DNA of 64,000 nt from Symbiodinium natans (GCA_905221605.1 CAJNDS010002490.1:1-64000); one strand, 5' to 3'; counted from the first letter of the stretch, positions 38,636-50,559 are shown. Notes: generated by a model not told the origin, from the letters alone. Made by a program: numbers and translations.

Positions 38636-39867
38636 AGGGCTTCGAGCCTGAATTGTAGTTGCAACTCTTCGATGCCCAAGCCTGCTTTGTGAACCCCTAC
38701 CCTAAACCCTAAACCCTAAACCCTAAACCCTAAACCCTAAACCCTAAACCCTTAGGGTTTAAGGTTTACTAAACCCCTCTTAGTTGTCCGGTATCCTAGG
38801 GGAACCAGAGGTTCAGATTTGGGACTATGTAGGGATCGTGTGAGGGATTATCGCACCCGAAAAAAGGCAAAACGTTACCTACACTACAACGAAGTAATTT
38901 CATGGTTGGTACCGAATTCACAGAGCTAAATTCATGGTTGGTGCGGAATTCACAGAGCTAGAAGAAAACCAGGGAAGTCTACTCAAGAGTGTCCGGGTAC
39001 GCCCCGACTCAACCTAGAGGGAGCTTGCGTGGTTGTTTATGCTTGATTCCAGGGTTTAGGGCTTAGAATTGTGGGTTGAGGGTTTCGGGTTTCTTAGACT
39101 TATGGGGCTTCGGGCTTCGGCTTTAGGACCTTGAGGGGCACTGGCAGGAACTCCCCGCAACGTACTGGAAGGCTCATGGGCATAGCTCGTGATGCAGGTA
39201 TAAGCAACATAACTCTCTAAAAGTCTTCTCAAAAAGTCTTATGACATAATAACCCTTCTATCCAACGGTTGCAAGTCAGTCAAGGTACATGGAAGCCCTA
39301 AATAAGACGCATAACTACTCTCTGGGTAAACCCTACAAGTAGGAGCCCCCCTTCCTATACGAACTTTAGTTAAAGGAATTATACCTGTATGGGCCCTTGG
39401 GTTGTATAGGATATATAGGGGGGAAAAAGGGGCCTTTATGACAAGCACGGGGCCCCTTAAAAAGCCCATAATGGGATTAGGTCTGCCACCAAGCAAGGCG
39501 ACTGTGGGGCCAGGGTTTCGGTTTTGGGTGTAGAATAATCCTCATGCAAAGTCACGCACGCACACGCGGCACCTGGGCAACCCTGAGCCCTAAATCCCTG
39601 GTTTATTAAGCTTATAGGGTTTAGGGGTTTTGGCCTTGAAGTTTAGGGAACCCTGAACCCTGACCCTGAATCTGAGGTTGCCCAGTCATTGAAAAATGCA
39701 GAGGTGATCCTTTTCTTTGAAGTGACTTTATAAGGAATCCTCAAGTTCCAAAAATGAGTAGTTCTCCAAATTAGGCTCCCGTTTGGAGGTCCGTATGTAG
39801 TGCGGCTAGTACGGCATCTCTGTTCAAGGACCCCCATACGGACCATATTATAGAGAGCTACCCATAT

Positions 39868-39985
39868 CTAAACCCTAAACCCTAAACCCTAAACCCTGAA
39901 CCCTAAACCCTAAACCCTGAACCCTGAACCCTGAACCCTGAACCCTGAACCCTGAACCCTCAACCCACCCCCCCCCCCCCCCCCC
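39868..39985. repeat. CCCTAAA to CCCTGAA array ending in poly-C
   Basis: Five CCCTAAA, then mixed, then seven CCCTGAA units, then a C19 tract. Confidence 0.9.
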
Positions 39986-40083
39986 GTGCCGGCTCATCAG
40001 TCGTGGCGTTTTTTCTTCCGGTTCCCGCTCACTGCAACAGAGCCAACAGCACGCCGAGGCGATGGCAGCCCACCAGCGCCTCG
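39986..40083 (-). CDS. putative host exon between arrays
   Basis: Reads EALVGCHRLGVLLALLQ, then TGA (40,029-40,031), then AGTGRKNATTDEPAR in the same frame. The TGA lies in GTGAGC, a canonical splice-donor context, so the exon may end there. Confidence 0.35.
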
Positions 40084-40084
40084 T

Positions 40085-40397
40085 TAGGGTTTAGGGTTTA
40101 GGGTTTAGGGTTTAGGGTTTAGGGTTTAGGGTTTAGGGTTTAGGGTTTAGGGTTTAGGGTTTAGGGTTTAGGGTTTAGGGTTTAGGGTTTAGGGTTTAGG
40201 GTTTAGGGTTTAGGGTTTAGGGTTTAGGTTTAGGGTTTAGGGTTTAGGGTTTAGGGTTTAGGGTTTAGGGTTTAGGGTTTAGGGTTTAGGGTTTAGGGTT
40301 TAGGGTTTAGGGTTTAGGGTTTAGGGTTTAGGGTTTAGGGTTTAGGGTTTAGGGTTTAGGGTTTAGGGTTTACTGTTTAGGGTTTAGGGCTTAGGGT
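40085..40397. repeat. longest TTTAGGG array of the window (~44 units)
   Basis: Nearly perfect tandem TTTAGGG, with one 6-base unit at ~40,226 and one TTTACTG near the right end. Confidence 0.98.
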
Positions 40398-40413
40398 TGT
40401 TTATCGGGGCTGT

Positions 40414-40656
40414 ACTTGGAGGGTCAGGGTACTTAAAAACCCCATTGTAGCTGCACTTGTAACCCAATTATATCCCCACTAGGGTACTGAAGGGGCTGAT
40501 ATATGGGTTGTATCCACACATATCATGGGTTACATGAACCTCCAAGTAGAGGGCTTAGAGGGCTTACTTGGAAGCCCTTTTGATTTTAGGAATTGGGAAG
40601 GGTTTCTAGTGAATACTATGTAGACCTACTCCGTCAAACGGGCTTCCAAGTAGAGT
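40414..40656. mobile_element. two adjacent inverted-repeat elements (families 4 and 12)
   Basis: 40,414-40,548 is family 4 (ACTTGGAGGGTCAGGGTACT / GAACCTCCAAGT). 40,563-40,656 has ends TACTTGGAAGCCC / GGGCTTCCAAGTA. Confidence 0.75.
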
Positions 40657-41147
40657 TTCAGGTTTAGGTTTAGGGTTTGGGCTTTAAGGGCGCTTGGGGC
40701 TTAAGGGGTTCACATTGCTCTAAAATTCATCCTAAAAACCTAAGCCCTAAGCCCTGAATCCTGAGTCTTAAGTCCTAAACCCTAAAATCCAAACTTGCTC
40801 CAAAATCGACTTTGTAGGGCCGAGGGTTTATCAGCCAAGCCGCACCCACGCCCTCCGCTTCCTCAGGCACGCGACCTGCTGATCTTTCCATCTTCAAGCA
40901 AAACACCTGAGCCCTAAAGCCTAAACCCTAAACCCTAAACCCTAAGCTCTAAACCCGAAGCCCTGAACCCTAAACCGAAAACCCTAAACCCTAAACCGCA
41001 GCCCTAAACCCTAACCTTCGCTTTCCATGTTGTGGCTTCTCAGTGGAGTCGTTTGAGAGCAAAGGCTTCAGCATAGGAGGAGATAACGAAATCAATGGAG
41101 CTTTGACAAGGAAACCTAGGTTTTTGAGGGGGGAAGAAAGTACTGGC

Positions 41148-41215
41148 TAGCCCAACAACCATATTACAATAAGGATACCCTTTTTGGGGGTGCTTGCTTT
41201 CTAATGAAACCTTGC
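41148..41215. mobile_element. family-2 fragment
   Basis: GGCTAGCCCAACAACCATAT..AATAAGGATACCCTTTTTG; the right end is missing. Confidence 0.5.
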
Positions 41216-41339
41216 CTAAACCCTGAACCCTAAACCTTAAACCCTAAACCCCCCTCCCACCCAAAAAAGAGAAACGGTTTCGGGTTTAGGGTTGAGGGCT
41301 TCAGGGTCTAGGATGTCCTGCAGGACTTCAGGGTATAGG

Positions 41340-41412
41340 GTCGGGTCGGGAGGGGAGGGGAAGGGAAGGGAAGGGAAAGGAAGGGAAGGGAAGGGAAAGG
41401 CCAGGGAAGGGT
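41340..41412. repeat. (GGGAA)n tract
   Basis: Imperfect GGGAAGGGAA repeat; overlapping ORFs are artefacts. Confidence 0.9.
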
Positions 41413-41454
41413 TGAGAATTGGCTGCACGCTTTTTCAAAGGCTAGGATGGGTCT

Positions 41455-41590
41455 GCACGGGCTTAGTGTTTTGAGAGATCCCCCGAACATGCTAGCGATA
41501 GCCAAGGGACTTCTGATATAAGTTGCAGCACGTCTAAGAAGCTTCTGGGCCCTCACCATTCTACTGATAACTAGGGCGGGCCCAAAAGCC
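41455..41590 (-). CDS. putative host exon
   Basis: Reads GPALVISRMVRAQKLLRRAA then TYIRSPLAIASMFGGSLK; amphipathic basic helix. Function unknown. Confidence 0.4.
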
Positions 41591-41699
41591 CTGAACCATA
41601 AAACCCCTACGCCCGACAACTTCAACCTCAACCCATCAGCTCGAGTCTTTGGGCGGCCTCAGCAAACTGCAAAAAAAGAATGTTCTTGGAGCCTTAGCT

Positions 41700-41883
41700 A
41701 GAACTTCTTAAGAATGAAACCAGTGATTTTGGATCCAAAGTCTAAACGACCCAGACCATAGACCGGTACCCTACCAGCAGCATGCAACGCAAGCACCACC
41801 CGAGAACGCAGAGCCACGCCTCGCCGCTCAAGCTGGCCCCGGTTCCTGTCCACGAGCAGAGGCCCACAGATACGCGTGCCGTA
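41700..41883 (-). CDS. putative host exon
   Basis: Reads GTRICGPLLVDRNRGQLERR then GVALRSRVVLALHAAGRVPV. Open for 60 codons; no motif known. Confidence 0.4.
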
Positions 41884-42289
41884 AACCCCCAAAGCCAAAC
41901 CCTAAACACTAAACCCTAAACCCTAAACTATAAGCCCTAAGCGCTAAACCCTAAATCCAGTAAGGGGCCCTCCGCTCTAATCATCCTTACCCCCCAAAAG
42001 CCCACGGGCGTCCGTCCTCACAAGCCAAAGGCAGAACCCTAGACCCCTAAGCCCGGTACTGTATACCCCAAAACTACAAAGTAGGGGTTTAGGGTTTAGG
42101 GGGTTAGGGTTTAGGGCTACCGCAACCCTATACATGAATAGGCTTATAAGGGCTAAGTCTTACTTGCTACTTAGGTTCCGTACTTTAGGTTTCTAAGCAT
42201 GACCCAATAGTGAGGGTACAATTTGGGGTTCTACTTTTGGATCCGTCCAAGGGGTCTGGAAAGACAGTGAACACAAGTCTAGTCGGGGG

Positions 42290-42450
42290 CATTGGCCCAA
42301 GAACGCCTCGAGAAGCCCTTAGCCCTAAGCCCTAAGCCCTAAGCCCTTCGCCCTAAGCCCCAAACCGAGACCCAAACCCCAAACCCCAAACCCCAAACCC
42401 CAAACCCTGAACCCTGAACCCTGAACCCTAAACCCTAAACCCTAAACGCA
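42290..42450. repeat. array of CCCTAAG, CCCCAAA, CCCTGAA, CCCTAAA blocks
   Basis: Four variant blocks in succession within 150 bp. Confidence 0.9.
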
Positions 42451-42762
42451 CACTTGCCTGCACCAAAGACCACGCCAGGCTGCAACATCGGCACCGAGGG
42501 TGCCTATAATGGCTGCTTACAGTAGGGTGTCACAGGGGTTTTAGGATCGAAGGGCCCAAAACCCTAAACCCGAAACCCGAAACCCTAAAACCCTAAACCC
42601 TCAAGACCTAAACTCTTGAGCCCCTAAACCGTACACCCTTTAACCCGAAACCCTTTTGCTTCCAGAGCTTTTGGTCCAAAATTGAACCAGGAATCCAGAA
42701 GCTTCGGATTCATTCTTGGGTTTAGGGTTCCGGCGCGTAAGGGTTTACCCTACACCCTGCAC

Positions 42763-42868
42763 ATGTATTGGCCCCCCTAATTAGGTATGAATAGGGCCAC
42801 AAGCGCCCCTTTTTTGGGTATTGCAATTCCCTCAACTAAAGCAAACAAAGTACGGGGGCCCCTCCTTG
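42763..42868. mobile_element. family-1 element, shortened
   Basis: Ends CACATGTATTGGCCCCCCTA and GGGGGCCCCTCCTTG. Confidence 0.6.
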
Positions 42869-43519
42869 CACCCTTAACCCGAAATCCCAAACCCTAAGCC
42901 CTCAACCCGAAACCCTGAACCTTCAACCCTAAACCCTTTTCGTGTCCGAGCCCGGCAAGTAGTTCGTTTCTGCGCAATGCGGGTGCTTCACTCAAGGTCT
43001 TTAAGCTATGGATGAGCCTGTTTCGGGTTTAGGGTTTAGGGTTTCGGGTTTCGGGTTTATGGTTTAGGCTTCAGGATTTGTGGTTGCTTCCAGGGCCGGC
43101 AAATCGAGACGCAGAGGATGCAGAAGGGCTGCAAGCTTGACCTAAATGTTTTTGGATAAGGACAACTCAGGTTCAAAGCCTCTAACCCTAAACCCTAAAC
43201 CCTGAACCCTAAACCTACCGACAGCACCACGAAAACATGAACCCCAATCCACCCCGTCCAAGTACCACTACATAATGAGTGCATGTTTTTGGGGAAGTAC
43301 TTACCCAAACCCAGTAACGGCCCTGAGCTTCAACCCCAATCCAAATCCCCGACACACCAAACCAAACGGCCCTAAAGCCTGAACCCCAAACCGAAGGTTC
43401 AAAGGGTCTAGGGCTATGGGGTTTAGGGTTTAGGGCCATCGGGTTTAGGGTTTAGGGCTATGGGGTTTAGGGCTTAGGGTTTAGGGTTTAGGGTTTAGGG
43501 TTTAGGGCTACAGGGTTTA

Positions 43520-43595
43520 GGGCCTCAAGGATGGGCACGGCGGCGCCCTGCTCCTCGCGCTGCAGGCGCTGGCGGTGGCCCTGAAAGAAGGCCTC
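43520..43595 (-). CDS. putative host exon
   Basis: Reads REAFFQGHRQRLQREEQGAA; Gln/Arg/Glu-rich helix. Preceded by a TTTAGGG cluster. Confidence 0.4.
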
Positions 43596-44524
43596 TCTGG
43601 ATTCTCAGAGCACAGTCCTAGAGCCCAAAACCCTAAACCCTAAACTCTAAACCCTGAACCCTATAGCCCTAAACCCTAAACCCTAAACCCGGAACCCGAA
43701 ACCGTAACCCTAAAACCCTTACCACCCCAAACCCAGAAACCCTAAACCCGAAACGCCACATTGCTCTCAAGTTTCCAGGGGCCGTAAGCTCTGAAACAGC
43801 CCCGGACCCTTTTTTGGGAGAGTTAAGAGCGCGGGCCCCCCCAAATGAACGGTTTAGGATGTATAGGAGTTTGGGTTCAGGGTTTAGGGTTTCGGGCAAG
43901 TGGCTACTTTCTGCCATATAGTATTATATATATACCTACATACATATATATATATATATATGTAACATACATACAAAGAAGAGTACGGTTCAAGGTTCGG
44001 CCCATGCTTTTGATCCTTAGGGAACCCCTGTAGGGTGTAGGGGTTCGGGTCCAGGGCAAAAGGATATGAGAAGCAACCATCATACCCTGAACCCTAAACC
44101 TGAAACCCCAAACCCTATAAACCTAAACCCTATAAACCCTAAACCCAATAAACCCTAAACCCTATAAACCCTATAAATCCTATAAACCCTGTAAACGCTA
44201 TAAACCTAAACCCTAGAAACCTAAACCCTATGATCCCTAAACGCCGGATGGCAAAACTGCACGGAAGCATCATTCCAGGCAGGCAGCATGTTTCTGGTTG
44301 AGGGTTAGTTGGGCACAGTGTCTTGTTGGCAAACAAGCAAAGCAAAAGCGCACGTCCCATTTTCACACCGAAATGGGCAAATATCAATTGCGATGATGCC
44401 TTTGCCATTGCGATGCAATGTTTTCTTTTTGTTTGTGGGGGTTTCCCAAATTAGCGGCACCTTATTAGGGGTTTTTATTATAGGGGAATTTTAGTGTTTA
44501 CCTATATTTGGGGTCCCTTGTGGC

Positions 44525-44660
44525 CCTGAACAGGCTTGCTTGCTTGTAGCTTGTGATCCCAAAGCGCAGCCCCCAGCCGGAAAGGGCGTGCCTCTGCCAC
44601 AGGCAGCTGCAGTTGCTTTGGCAGCCGATCGCCTGTGCCTTTCAATTCTCTCAGCCTAAA
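44525..44660 (-). CDS. putative host exon
   Basis: Reads KGTGDRLPKQLQLPVAEARP then FRLGAALWDHKLQASKPVQG. A family-11 element (AAAATAGGGGTACCCTC) abuts its 5' side. Function unknown. Confidence 0.4.
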
Positions 44661-44899
44661 CCAGACACCCTGAGCCCATAAGCCCCTCCCTAAAGCCCAA
44701 CCCCGAAAACTTAACCCCAAGAACCTAAAAACCGATGCGTCTTCCCAAAATAGGGGTACCCTCAATATGGCCCCTAAACGCTCTCATCCCCATTCAAGGA
44801 AGCCCCCAAAGGGTAGCCCCATTTTCGGATAGCCCCATTTTCGGAAACCCCTGTTTATGCGGTTCAAGGATTTCAGGGGTTTAGTGCGTTGGGAAGCTT

Positions 44900-45640
44900 G
44901 TGTGAAGTACGAGCAACGTATACCTACTGAATGTCTGTGCATCGGGGGCCGTTGGTGGCTTTGCTTGGAAAGCCCAAACCCTAAACCCTAAACCCTAATC
45001 CCTGGCCTCTCAGAGGGTCCCCTCCTTTGGAAGCCTCTAAGAGTCTTTGGCAAACCTGTCCAGCTTCGGGTTTCGGGTTTCGGGTTGAGGACCGCCATGG
45101 GAGCCCTGCAAGCCTCTGGAAGTCCCTTTTCAAGCCCTGGCTTTTCGGAGACCTTCTTCTCCCCCCAACCCTAAACCCTAGACCTTAAACCCTAACCTCT
45201 AACCCCTAAACCCTGAACCCTAACCTTCCCCCGCCCCCCCCCGCTGGCTGACCTAAACTCTAAGCCCCCCCCCCACCCCCCCAGCCTTCCGCCTTCAGGG
45301 GTTTTGGCTTGAGGGTCTGCGGTTCACAGCTCAGTGTAAAGGGTTCAGGATTCGGGGTTGAAGGTTAGAGCTTCTGAGGGATAAGTGGGCTGAGCAAGAG
45401 CAAGAACAAGAACACTCATGAACTCTGAAACCGAAACCCAAAACATCCGGATGCTAAAAGAGGCTTTAGGGTTTTGGGGTTCAGGGTTTGGGGAAACCCT
45501 CAGCCCTGACTAGCCGTCTCTAGTCCCTAAAACCCTACCTAGGTCAAGGAAAACCATAGGAACATACGGACCCTGGTGGGTATCTTCCCAATATGCTCCT
45601 ATCTTCTTGGGGTTCCCTGTTTAGGCGTTCCCATTAAAGT
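44900..45640. other. non-coding, degenerate repeats
   Basis: CCCTAAA clusters, C-rich tracts (45,232-45,292) and TTTCGGG words; no exon supported. Confidence 0.4.
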
Positions 45641-45867
45641 CCCTTTATCGGTTGAATCCAGGCGCCCATCCACGTCACTTCGCAAATTCGGGGGCCCAAC
45701 GTGTCGCACCTGGGCTGGCCATTGGGGGGTATCGGGGCCCGAGCGGGCGGTTGAGGGTTTCGGGTTTGTGGGTTTGTGGGGTTGTGGGGTTTGGGGTTTG
45801 GGGGGCTCGGTGCTTGGAAACTGAAGTGTTGGGGGTACAAGGGGGCTTTATGGTCTAGGGTGTGCAC

Positions 45868-45988
45868 AAGGGGGGGCCCCCTTACTATACTAACTATGGT
45901 TAGGGGACTTATAGCCTAATTTAGGATCCTTATAACCTAATACTTAAAACTCTACTTATAACTAGGGGGGCCCCTCCTTGTAGGGGGC
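45868..45988. mobile_element. inverted-repeat element, family 1 (reverse orientation)
   Basis: Ends CACAAGGGGGGGCCCCCTTA and GGGGGGCCCCTCCTTGTAG. Confidence 0.75.
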
Positions 45989-45999
45989 TTCGATGGGAT

Positions 46000-47280
46000 G
46001 CTCAAGGTTTAGGCTTTGAGGGCTCCTTAGAACTCCTGAGGGCCCCTAAAGGTATACAGGGCTCTCTGGGGCTTGTAGGCGGGGCTTCTAGGGCTTACAG
46101 GAGGTTTTTGACTTTGAGGGCTCTTATAGGGTTTAGGGTTTAGGGTTTAGGGTTTAGGGTTTTGGTTGAGGAACAAGTCCAACTCTATGCATCGACGCGG
46201 ATGGGCCTAAACCCTAAACCCCCGCATGCTAGGCGCAGGATCTCTCTACGAATTCACATGACAGGGTCAAACCAAAAGTTCCAAATAAAAAGCCTAAATC
46301 CTGAGCCCTAAAACCTAAACCCTAAACCCTAAACCCCAAACCCTGCCCAAAGATGAGTTGGGTTCCTACTGGGCATCCTAAGGTCCTAGGGTTCCAGACC
46401 CCAAGACCACGAATGAAAGGTCCTTCTTTTTGGACCTCATGTCGCGGGTTTAGGGTTTAGGGTTTAGGGTTTAGGATTTAGGGTTTAGGGTTACCCACTA
46501 AAACAAACTAAAAGTCGGGGTCTAGCCCAGCCCTAAACCCTGAACCCCTGAACCCTAAACCCTGAACCCTAAAGACCCTCAAGTGGCTTTCTGCCACGTC
46601 AGGTCTGCTACTTGGCGGCTCATGGGTAGTTCTGGGTAGATTTATGGACACCTAAACTTAGGAAGCAACAGGAGTCTTAGCTGATCCCCACGTCTACCCT
46701 CCATCTGATTGCACTGGAATCTACCCCCCAGCAACCCGTTCAAATTCAACAGGCCCCTATATTTAGATTCGAAAATATACAGCACAAGCATTTTTAGCAT
46801 GCATGGCAGATTCTGGAGCTTTGCCCCATGGTCGTGAAACAGTTTCCTGGCTTGGGTGTGAGGTTCGGAGCACTTGGGCGTAGGTGCTCAGGTTTTGCTA
46901 GGCTTTCTCGTGAGTCTAAACCCTAAACCCTAAACCCCAAACCCTAAACCCTAAATCCCAAAAAGGCTTTAGGGTTCACGGTATAAGACCTGAACCCTAC
47001 TTGATGGTCTTCGGGCCCCGGCAAACCTAACCTTACACCCCTTCTGCCCTACCGATTGGCCAACACAAAGGAGGCCCAAATCCGAAACCCTAAACGGAAG
47101 CGACTGGGGTTTAGAATGACATATATATATACACATACATATACACATACACATACATATATATATATATATATGTACCCGAAAAGAATCTGGCGGCTTG
47201 AGTGAGCTTCTAGTTTAGGGGCTTGGGCGTTAAATTTTATGCGTTGGCATTCAACATTCCCCAAGTCCCGCAGCCCTGTG
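46000..47280. other. non-coding: arrays and a (TA/CA)n microsatellite
   Basis: TTTAGGG arrays at 46,129-46,161 and 46,447-46,492, CCCTAAA at 46,917-46,955 and a TATATACACATACA microsatellite at 47,120-47,175. No exon I can support. Confidence 0.4.
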
Positions 47281-47387
47281 ACCCTAAACCCTAAACCCTA
47301 AACCCTAAGCCCTAAGCCCTAAGCCCTAAACCCTTAACCCTAAACCCTGGCTAAGGGTTAGGGCCTTAGAGTTGGGACGTCGTACCT

Positions 47388-47460
47388 CACTTGCCAGCGC
47401 GTTTCAAGATGGCACTATCCAGCGGCATGGCGTAGAAGCTGCACTCCTTGAGCAGCTTAG
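47388..47460 (-). CDS. unidentified gene G, last recognised exon
   Basis: Reads KLLKECSFYAMPLDSAILKR then AGK and TGA. Probably the C-terminus of the gene running from 51.9 kb. Preceded on the minus strand by a TTTAGGG/TTTGGGG array (47,457-47,505). Confidence 0.45.
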
Positions 47461-47777
47461 GGTTTGGGGTTTAGGGTTTAGGGGTTTAGGGTTAGGGTTT
47501 TGGGCGTAGGGTTGCTTGCTCTCATGGGCTACTTACAGAGTGCTGGGTAGTTTCTTACATGAGGGTCCTATTTGGGGTGTCTGTTGTATTACGGCACCCT
47601 TACAATAAGGACCTCCCAGAAGGGTTTAGGGTTTAGGGTTTAGGGAACTAGTCCGGCTTATGCCCTAAGCCTGCCCAGATGAGGAAAGCACGCGGAGTTC
47701 CATCACGCAGCCTATACTTCCAGGGACCTATAGCAACTAGGTCAACAGAACCCTGAAGGACGCAAGTATGAAACATA

Positions 47778-47918
47778 AACCCTAAACCCCTGCTATCCGA
47801 TGGAGAAAGATGGCAGCGTCCTTCAGCACGCCGGACCTGCTGATGGTCTTTCTGTACTTGTCGAAGCCTCCAACCACCTGCTTCAGACTTCTTTCGTAGC
47901 GAAAACACACTATCTTGC
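47778..47918 (-). CDS. unidentified gene G, exon
   Basis: Reads KIVCFRYERSLKQVVGGFDK then YRKTISRSGVLKDAAIFLHR. Strongly protein-like. No family recognised. Confidence 0.5.
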
Positions 47919-48077
47919 ATATCAACGTTGATGATTAAATATTTCGTATTTTTCTACAAGTGTGTTCTTAGTTTTAGTATTGTTGTGTTTATGTGATTAG
48001 CTTCAAAATGATCGTTAGTGGTATGTATACGGCTGTTGTTGTTGGTTACTTTTCTTATGAGTACTAAATCCAAAACC

Positions 48078-48178
48078 CTAAACCCTTGTGGAAGGCTTTG
48101 GAGGCAGTCCACTGATCCATCAACACCCTGACCGACCCCTTGAGCCATGGGGCTGGACCCTGCGCCAGCCACCCACAT
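48078..48178 (-). CDS. unidentified gene G, exon
   Basis: Reads CGWLAQGPAPWLKGSVRVLM then DQWTASKAFHKG. Clean island; the array at 48,205-48,290 lies just upstream. Confidence 0.5.
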
Positions 48179-48204
48179 ACCAAAAACAGAAGGATTATGG
48201 TTAG

Positions 48205-48290
48205 GGTTTAGGGTTCAGGGTTCAGGGTTCAGGGTTCAGGGTTCAGGGTTTAGGGTTTAGGGTTTAGGGTTTAGGGTTTAGGGAGGAGCT
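48205..48290. repeat. two-block array TTCAGGG then TTTAGGG
   Basis: About five TTCAGGG units followed by six TTTAGGG units. Confidence 0.95.
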
Positions 48291-48405
48291 TCGCAAACAA
48301 AAGCGCCTGATCGTGGCCGTGGTCGCGGTAAATGGTGCCGCGTGCGGACCAAGCGCCACGCAGGACTGCCTGTACCGATCCATCCTCCTCGCTCGCCCAC
48401 TTAGT
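48290..48405 (-). CDS. unidentified gene G, exon
   Basis: Reads KWASEEDGSVQAVLRGAWSA then RGTIYRDHGHDQALLFAKLL. One of the clearest exons of the gene; flanked by an array on one side and a family-4 element (48,400-48,526) on the other. Confidence 0.55.
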
Positions 48406-48694
48406 CACCAGTTGTAACTGTACTTATCACCCACTTATCAGCTCCTTAAGTGCCCTAATACGGTTATAAGTACGGTTGCTAGTACAGTTTTAATCAATTA
48501 GAAAGTACCATGATCCTCCAAGCAAGAAGGAGGGTATAGGGTTGGGGTTTTAGGGTTTAGGCGTTAGGGTTTCAGGGTGTTGCGGTTTAGGGTTAGGTTT
48601 AGGGTTCATAACATTGTTGGGTTTATAAGGTTCAGGGTTCAGGGTTTAGGACCGTTTAAGATTACAAGGTCAATGGGTTTTGGGGTTTCAGATT

Positions 48695-48795
48695 GCGGGA
48701 AACATCCTCGCTGACTGTCGCGAACGCATCACCGAGGATGGCTTCGAAGGGCAGCTTGCTGTCCTGCAGTCGGCATTAGATGGGGGGCAATGGCT
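48695..48795 (-). CDS. unidentified gene G, exon
   Basis: Reads LQDSKLPFEAILGDAFATVS then EDVSRN after a CAG|GAC acceptor. Upstream in the same frame is QLKPLPPI, TAA, C; this is either read through or part of the intron. Confidence 0.45.
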
Positions 48796-48799
48796 TCAG

Positions 48800-48956
48800 C
48801 TGCCATAAACTATAAACTCTAAACCCTAAACCCTAAACACTAAATCCTAAACCCAAACCCTAAACCCTAAACCCTAAACCCTAAACCCTAAACCCTAAAC
48901 CCTAAACCCTAAACCCTAAACCCTAAACCCTAAACCTTAAACCCTAAACCCTAACA
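48800..48956. repeat. CCCTAAA array (~20 units)
   Basis: One of the longer arrays, with a few variants at its left end; lies between two exons of gene G. Confidence 0.95.
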
Positions 48957-48961
48957 ATTAA

Positions 48962-49078
48962 GAGTCTGGGTAAGCCAGACAATGCCGCAAAGCATCGGTG
49001 CGCCAGCCATCCGGATCGCTGAGCTGGTTGATCACCTTCTCTGGCCCCATTGCCTGAAGAGGATTTTGGAGAGCCCAG
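48962..49078 (-). CDS. unidentified gene G, exon
   Basis: Reads NPLQAMGPEKVINQLSDPDG then WRTDALRHCLAYPDS. Exon edge directly at a family-2 end (GAGCCCAGTAG, 49,073). Confidence 0.55.
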
Positions 49079-49225
49079 TAGATCATATTGCAAAAAGGGT
49101 TTAGGGTTTAGGGTTTAGGGTTTAGGGTTTAGGGTTTAGGGCAAGTTAGGGTTTCGGGTTTAGGTTTCAGGGGGTTACTTTATAAGCAAAGAAAGAGTCC
49201 AGGGTACCACTGGGCTACCAACAGG
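49073..49225 (-). mobile_element. family-2 introner with TTTAGGG array inside
   Basis: Left end AGAGCCCAGTAGATCATATT, right end GGTACCACTGGGCTACCAA. Between them TTTAGGG x6, then degenerate units (49,097-49,178), interrupt the usual GGGTTGGTTACTTTATAAG body. Confidence 0.7.
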
Positions 49226-49831
49226 GGATTTGGTGTCTTGAGGTTGAGGTTGGAGGCTTAGGGGTTTAGGTTTAGGGTTGGAGGTTTAGGTTTGGAGGCT
49301 TTGCGTTCAGGATTGGAGTCGTTCGGGTTACATTAGGGGGAACCCTACTTCGGGAAATGCCCATGTGGGGTTAGAGGCGAGGTGACGCTGATAAAGGGGC
49401 CTATCCCTCGCAAAGGTATGTTGGACAGATCACGAATTTGCAGGGGTAAGAAAGGGATCGTATTACCAATCATTTAGGGTCCTCTACTCACATCCGATTC
49501 CTTGTTCGAAAAACAACGTGGTAGCACACCAACCATGCTACGATAAGGGTACGCTTCTTAGGGTTGGTTACTTGAGAAGGGAACATTGATTCAAACAAGG
49601 GTACCAGTGTGCAACATGGCTCCATGGCTTCGGGTTGCACCAGAGCGATCAAGAAACCCGTGCTCAGAAGCAGCGAGATTCCACCCGAAACCCAAAACCC
49701 AAAACCCTAAACCCCAAACCCTAAACCCAAAAGTTCACAGTTAACCTGCACATGCACAAGCAGCACAAACCATGAAGAACCTAAATCCTAAACCCTAAGC
49801 CCCAAAACCCACAAGCTAACCTCCCCGAGCA

Positions 49832-49918
49832 GCATGGACCATGAAGAAGGCCCTGTCTGCCGACTCGAAGCCACTGGGCAAAGGCAGTTTCTCCGTGATT
49901 CTGGACAGGAGCGGCCCT
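49832..49918 (-). CDS. unidentified gene G, exon
   Basis: Reads GPLLSRITEKLPLPSGFESA then DRAFFMVHAARG. The long TTTAGGG array at 49,919 starts at its 5' edge. Confidence 0.5.
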
Positions 49919-50154
49919 GGGTTTAGGGTTAGGGTTTAGGGTTTAGGGTTTAGGGTTTAGGGTTTAGGGTTTAGGGTTTAGGGTTTAGGGTTTAGGGTTT
50001 AGGGTTTAGGGTTTAGGGTTTAGGGTTTAGGGTTTAGGGTTTAGGGTTTAGGGTTTAGGGTTTAGGGTTAGGGTTTAGGTTTAGGGTTAGGGTTTAGGGT
50101 TTAGGGTTTAGGGTTTAGGGTTTAGGGTTAGGGTTTAGGGTTAGGGTTTAGGGT
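49919..50154. repeat. long TTTAGGG array (~33 units)
   Basis: Mostly perfect; several 6-base TTAGGG units at the left end and, more often, toward the right end. Confidence 0.97.
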
Positions 50155-50330
50155 CCGCCGACCCTGGCGGCGTGTTGGATGAAAAGGAGCTCAGGGGGGG
50201 GGGGGGGGGTAGGGGGGGGGTGGTTTAGGGTTTAGGTCCAAAGACCGCCCCCCCCCCCCCCCCTTAACCCAAAAAAAAAAAATGAAATGTCATGAACATA
50301 GATATCTTATGGTTCCACCTAGATTCCCCT

Positions 50331-50423
50331 GGTGGGCTCTTCGATGGACTCCGGCAGAGCTTCAGAAAGAGAGCGCTTGAAGGCGATGTGGTAGGCAACC
50401 TGCTCGTCCTGACCCACCGATTC
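50331..50423 (-). CDS. unidentified gene G, exon
   Basis: Reads ESVGQDEQVAYHIAFKRSLS then EALPESIEEPTRGI. The frame then meets TAG and TAA but stays protein-like (VEP, DIYVHDISF); a donor (AG|GTGG) is also present at the TAG. Confidence 0.5.
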
Positions 50424-50559
50424 TTAGGGTTTAGGGTCTAGGGTCTAGGGTCTAGGGTTTAGGGTTTAGGATTCTAGGGTTTCAATTAGGGTTTAGAGGA
50501 ATGAGGGCCCTACATATACTCTGTAGGGATTCTGTCGGGCCCTCATTCCCCCGTTCCCG

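Noticed and set aside
40085-40397. CRISPR-like regular repeats
   Set aside because: Direct tandem 7-mers without unique spacers.
41237-41631. Overlapping ORFs with PFPSLPFPS or REGKGREGKG repeats
   Set aside because: Translation of the (GGGAA)n tract.
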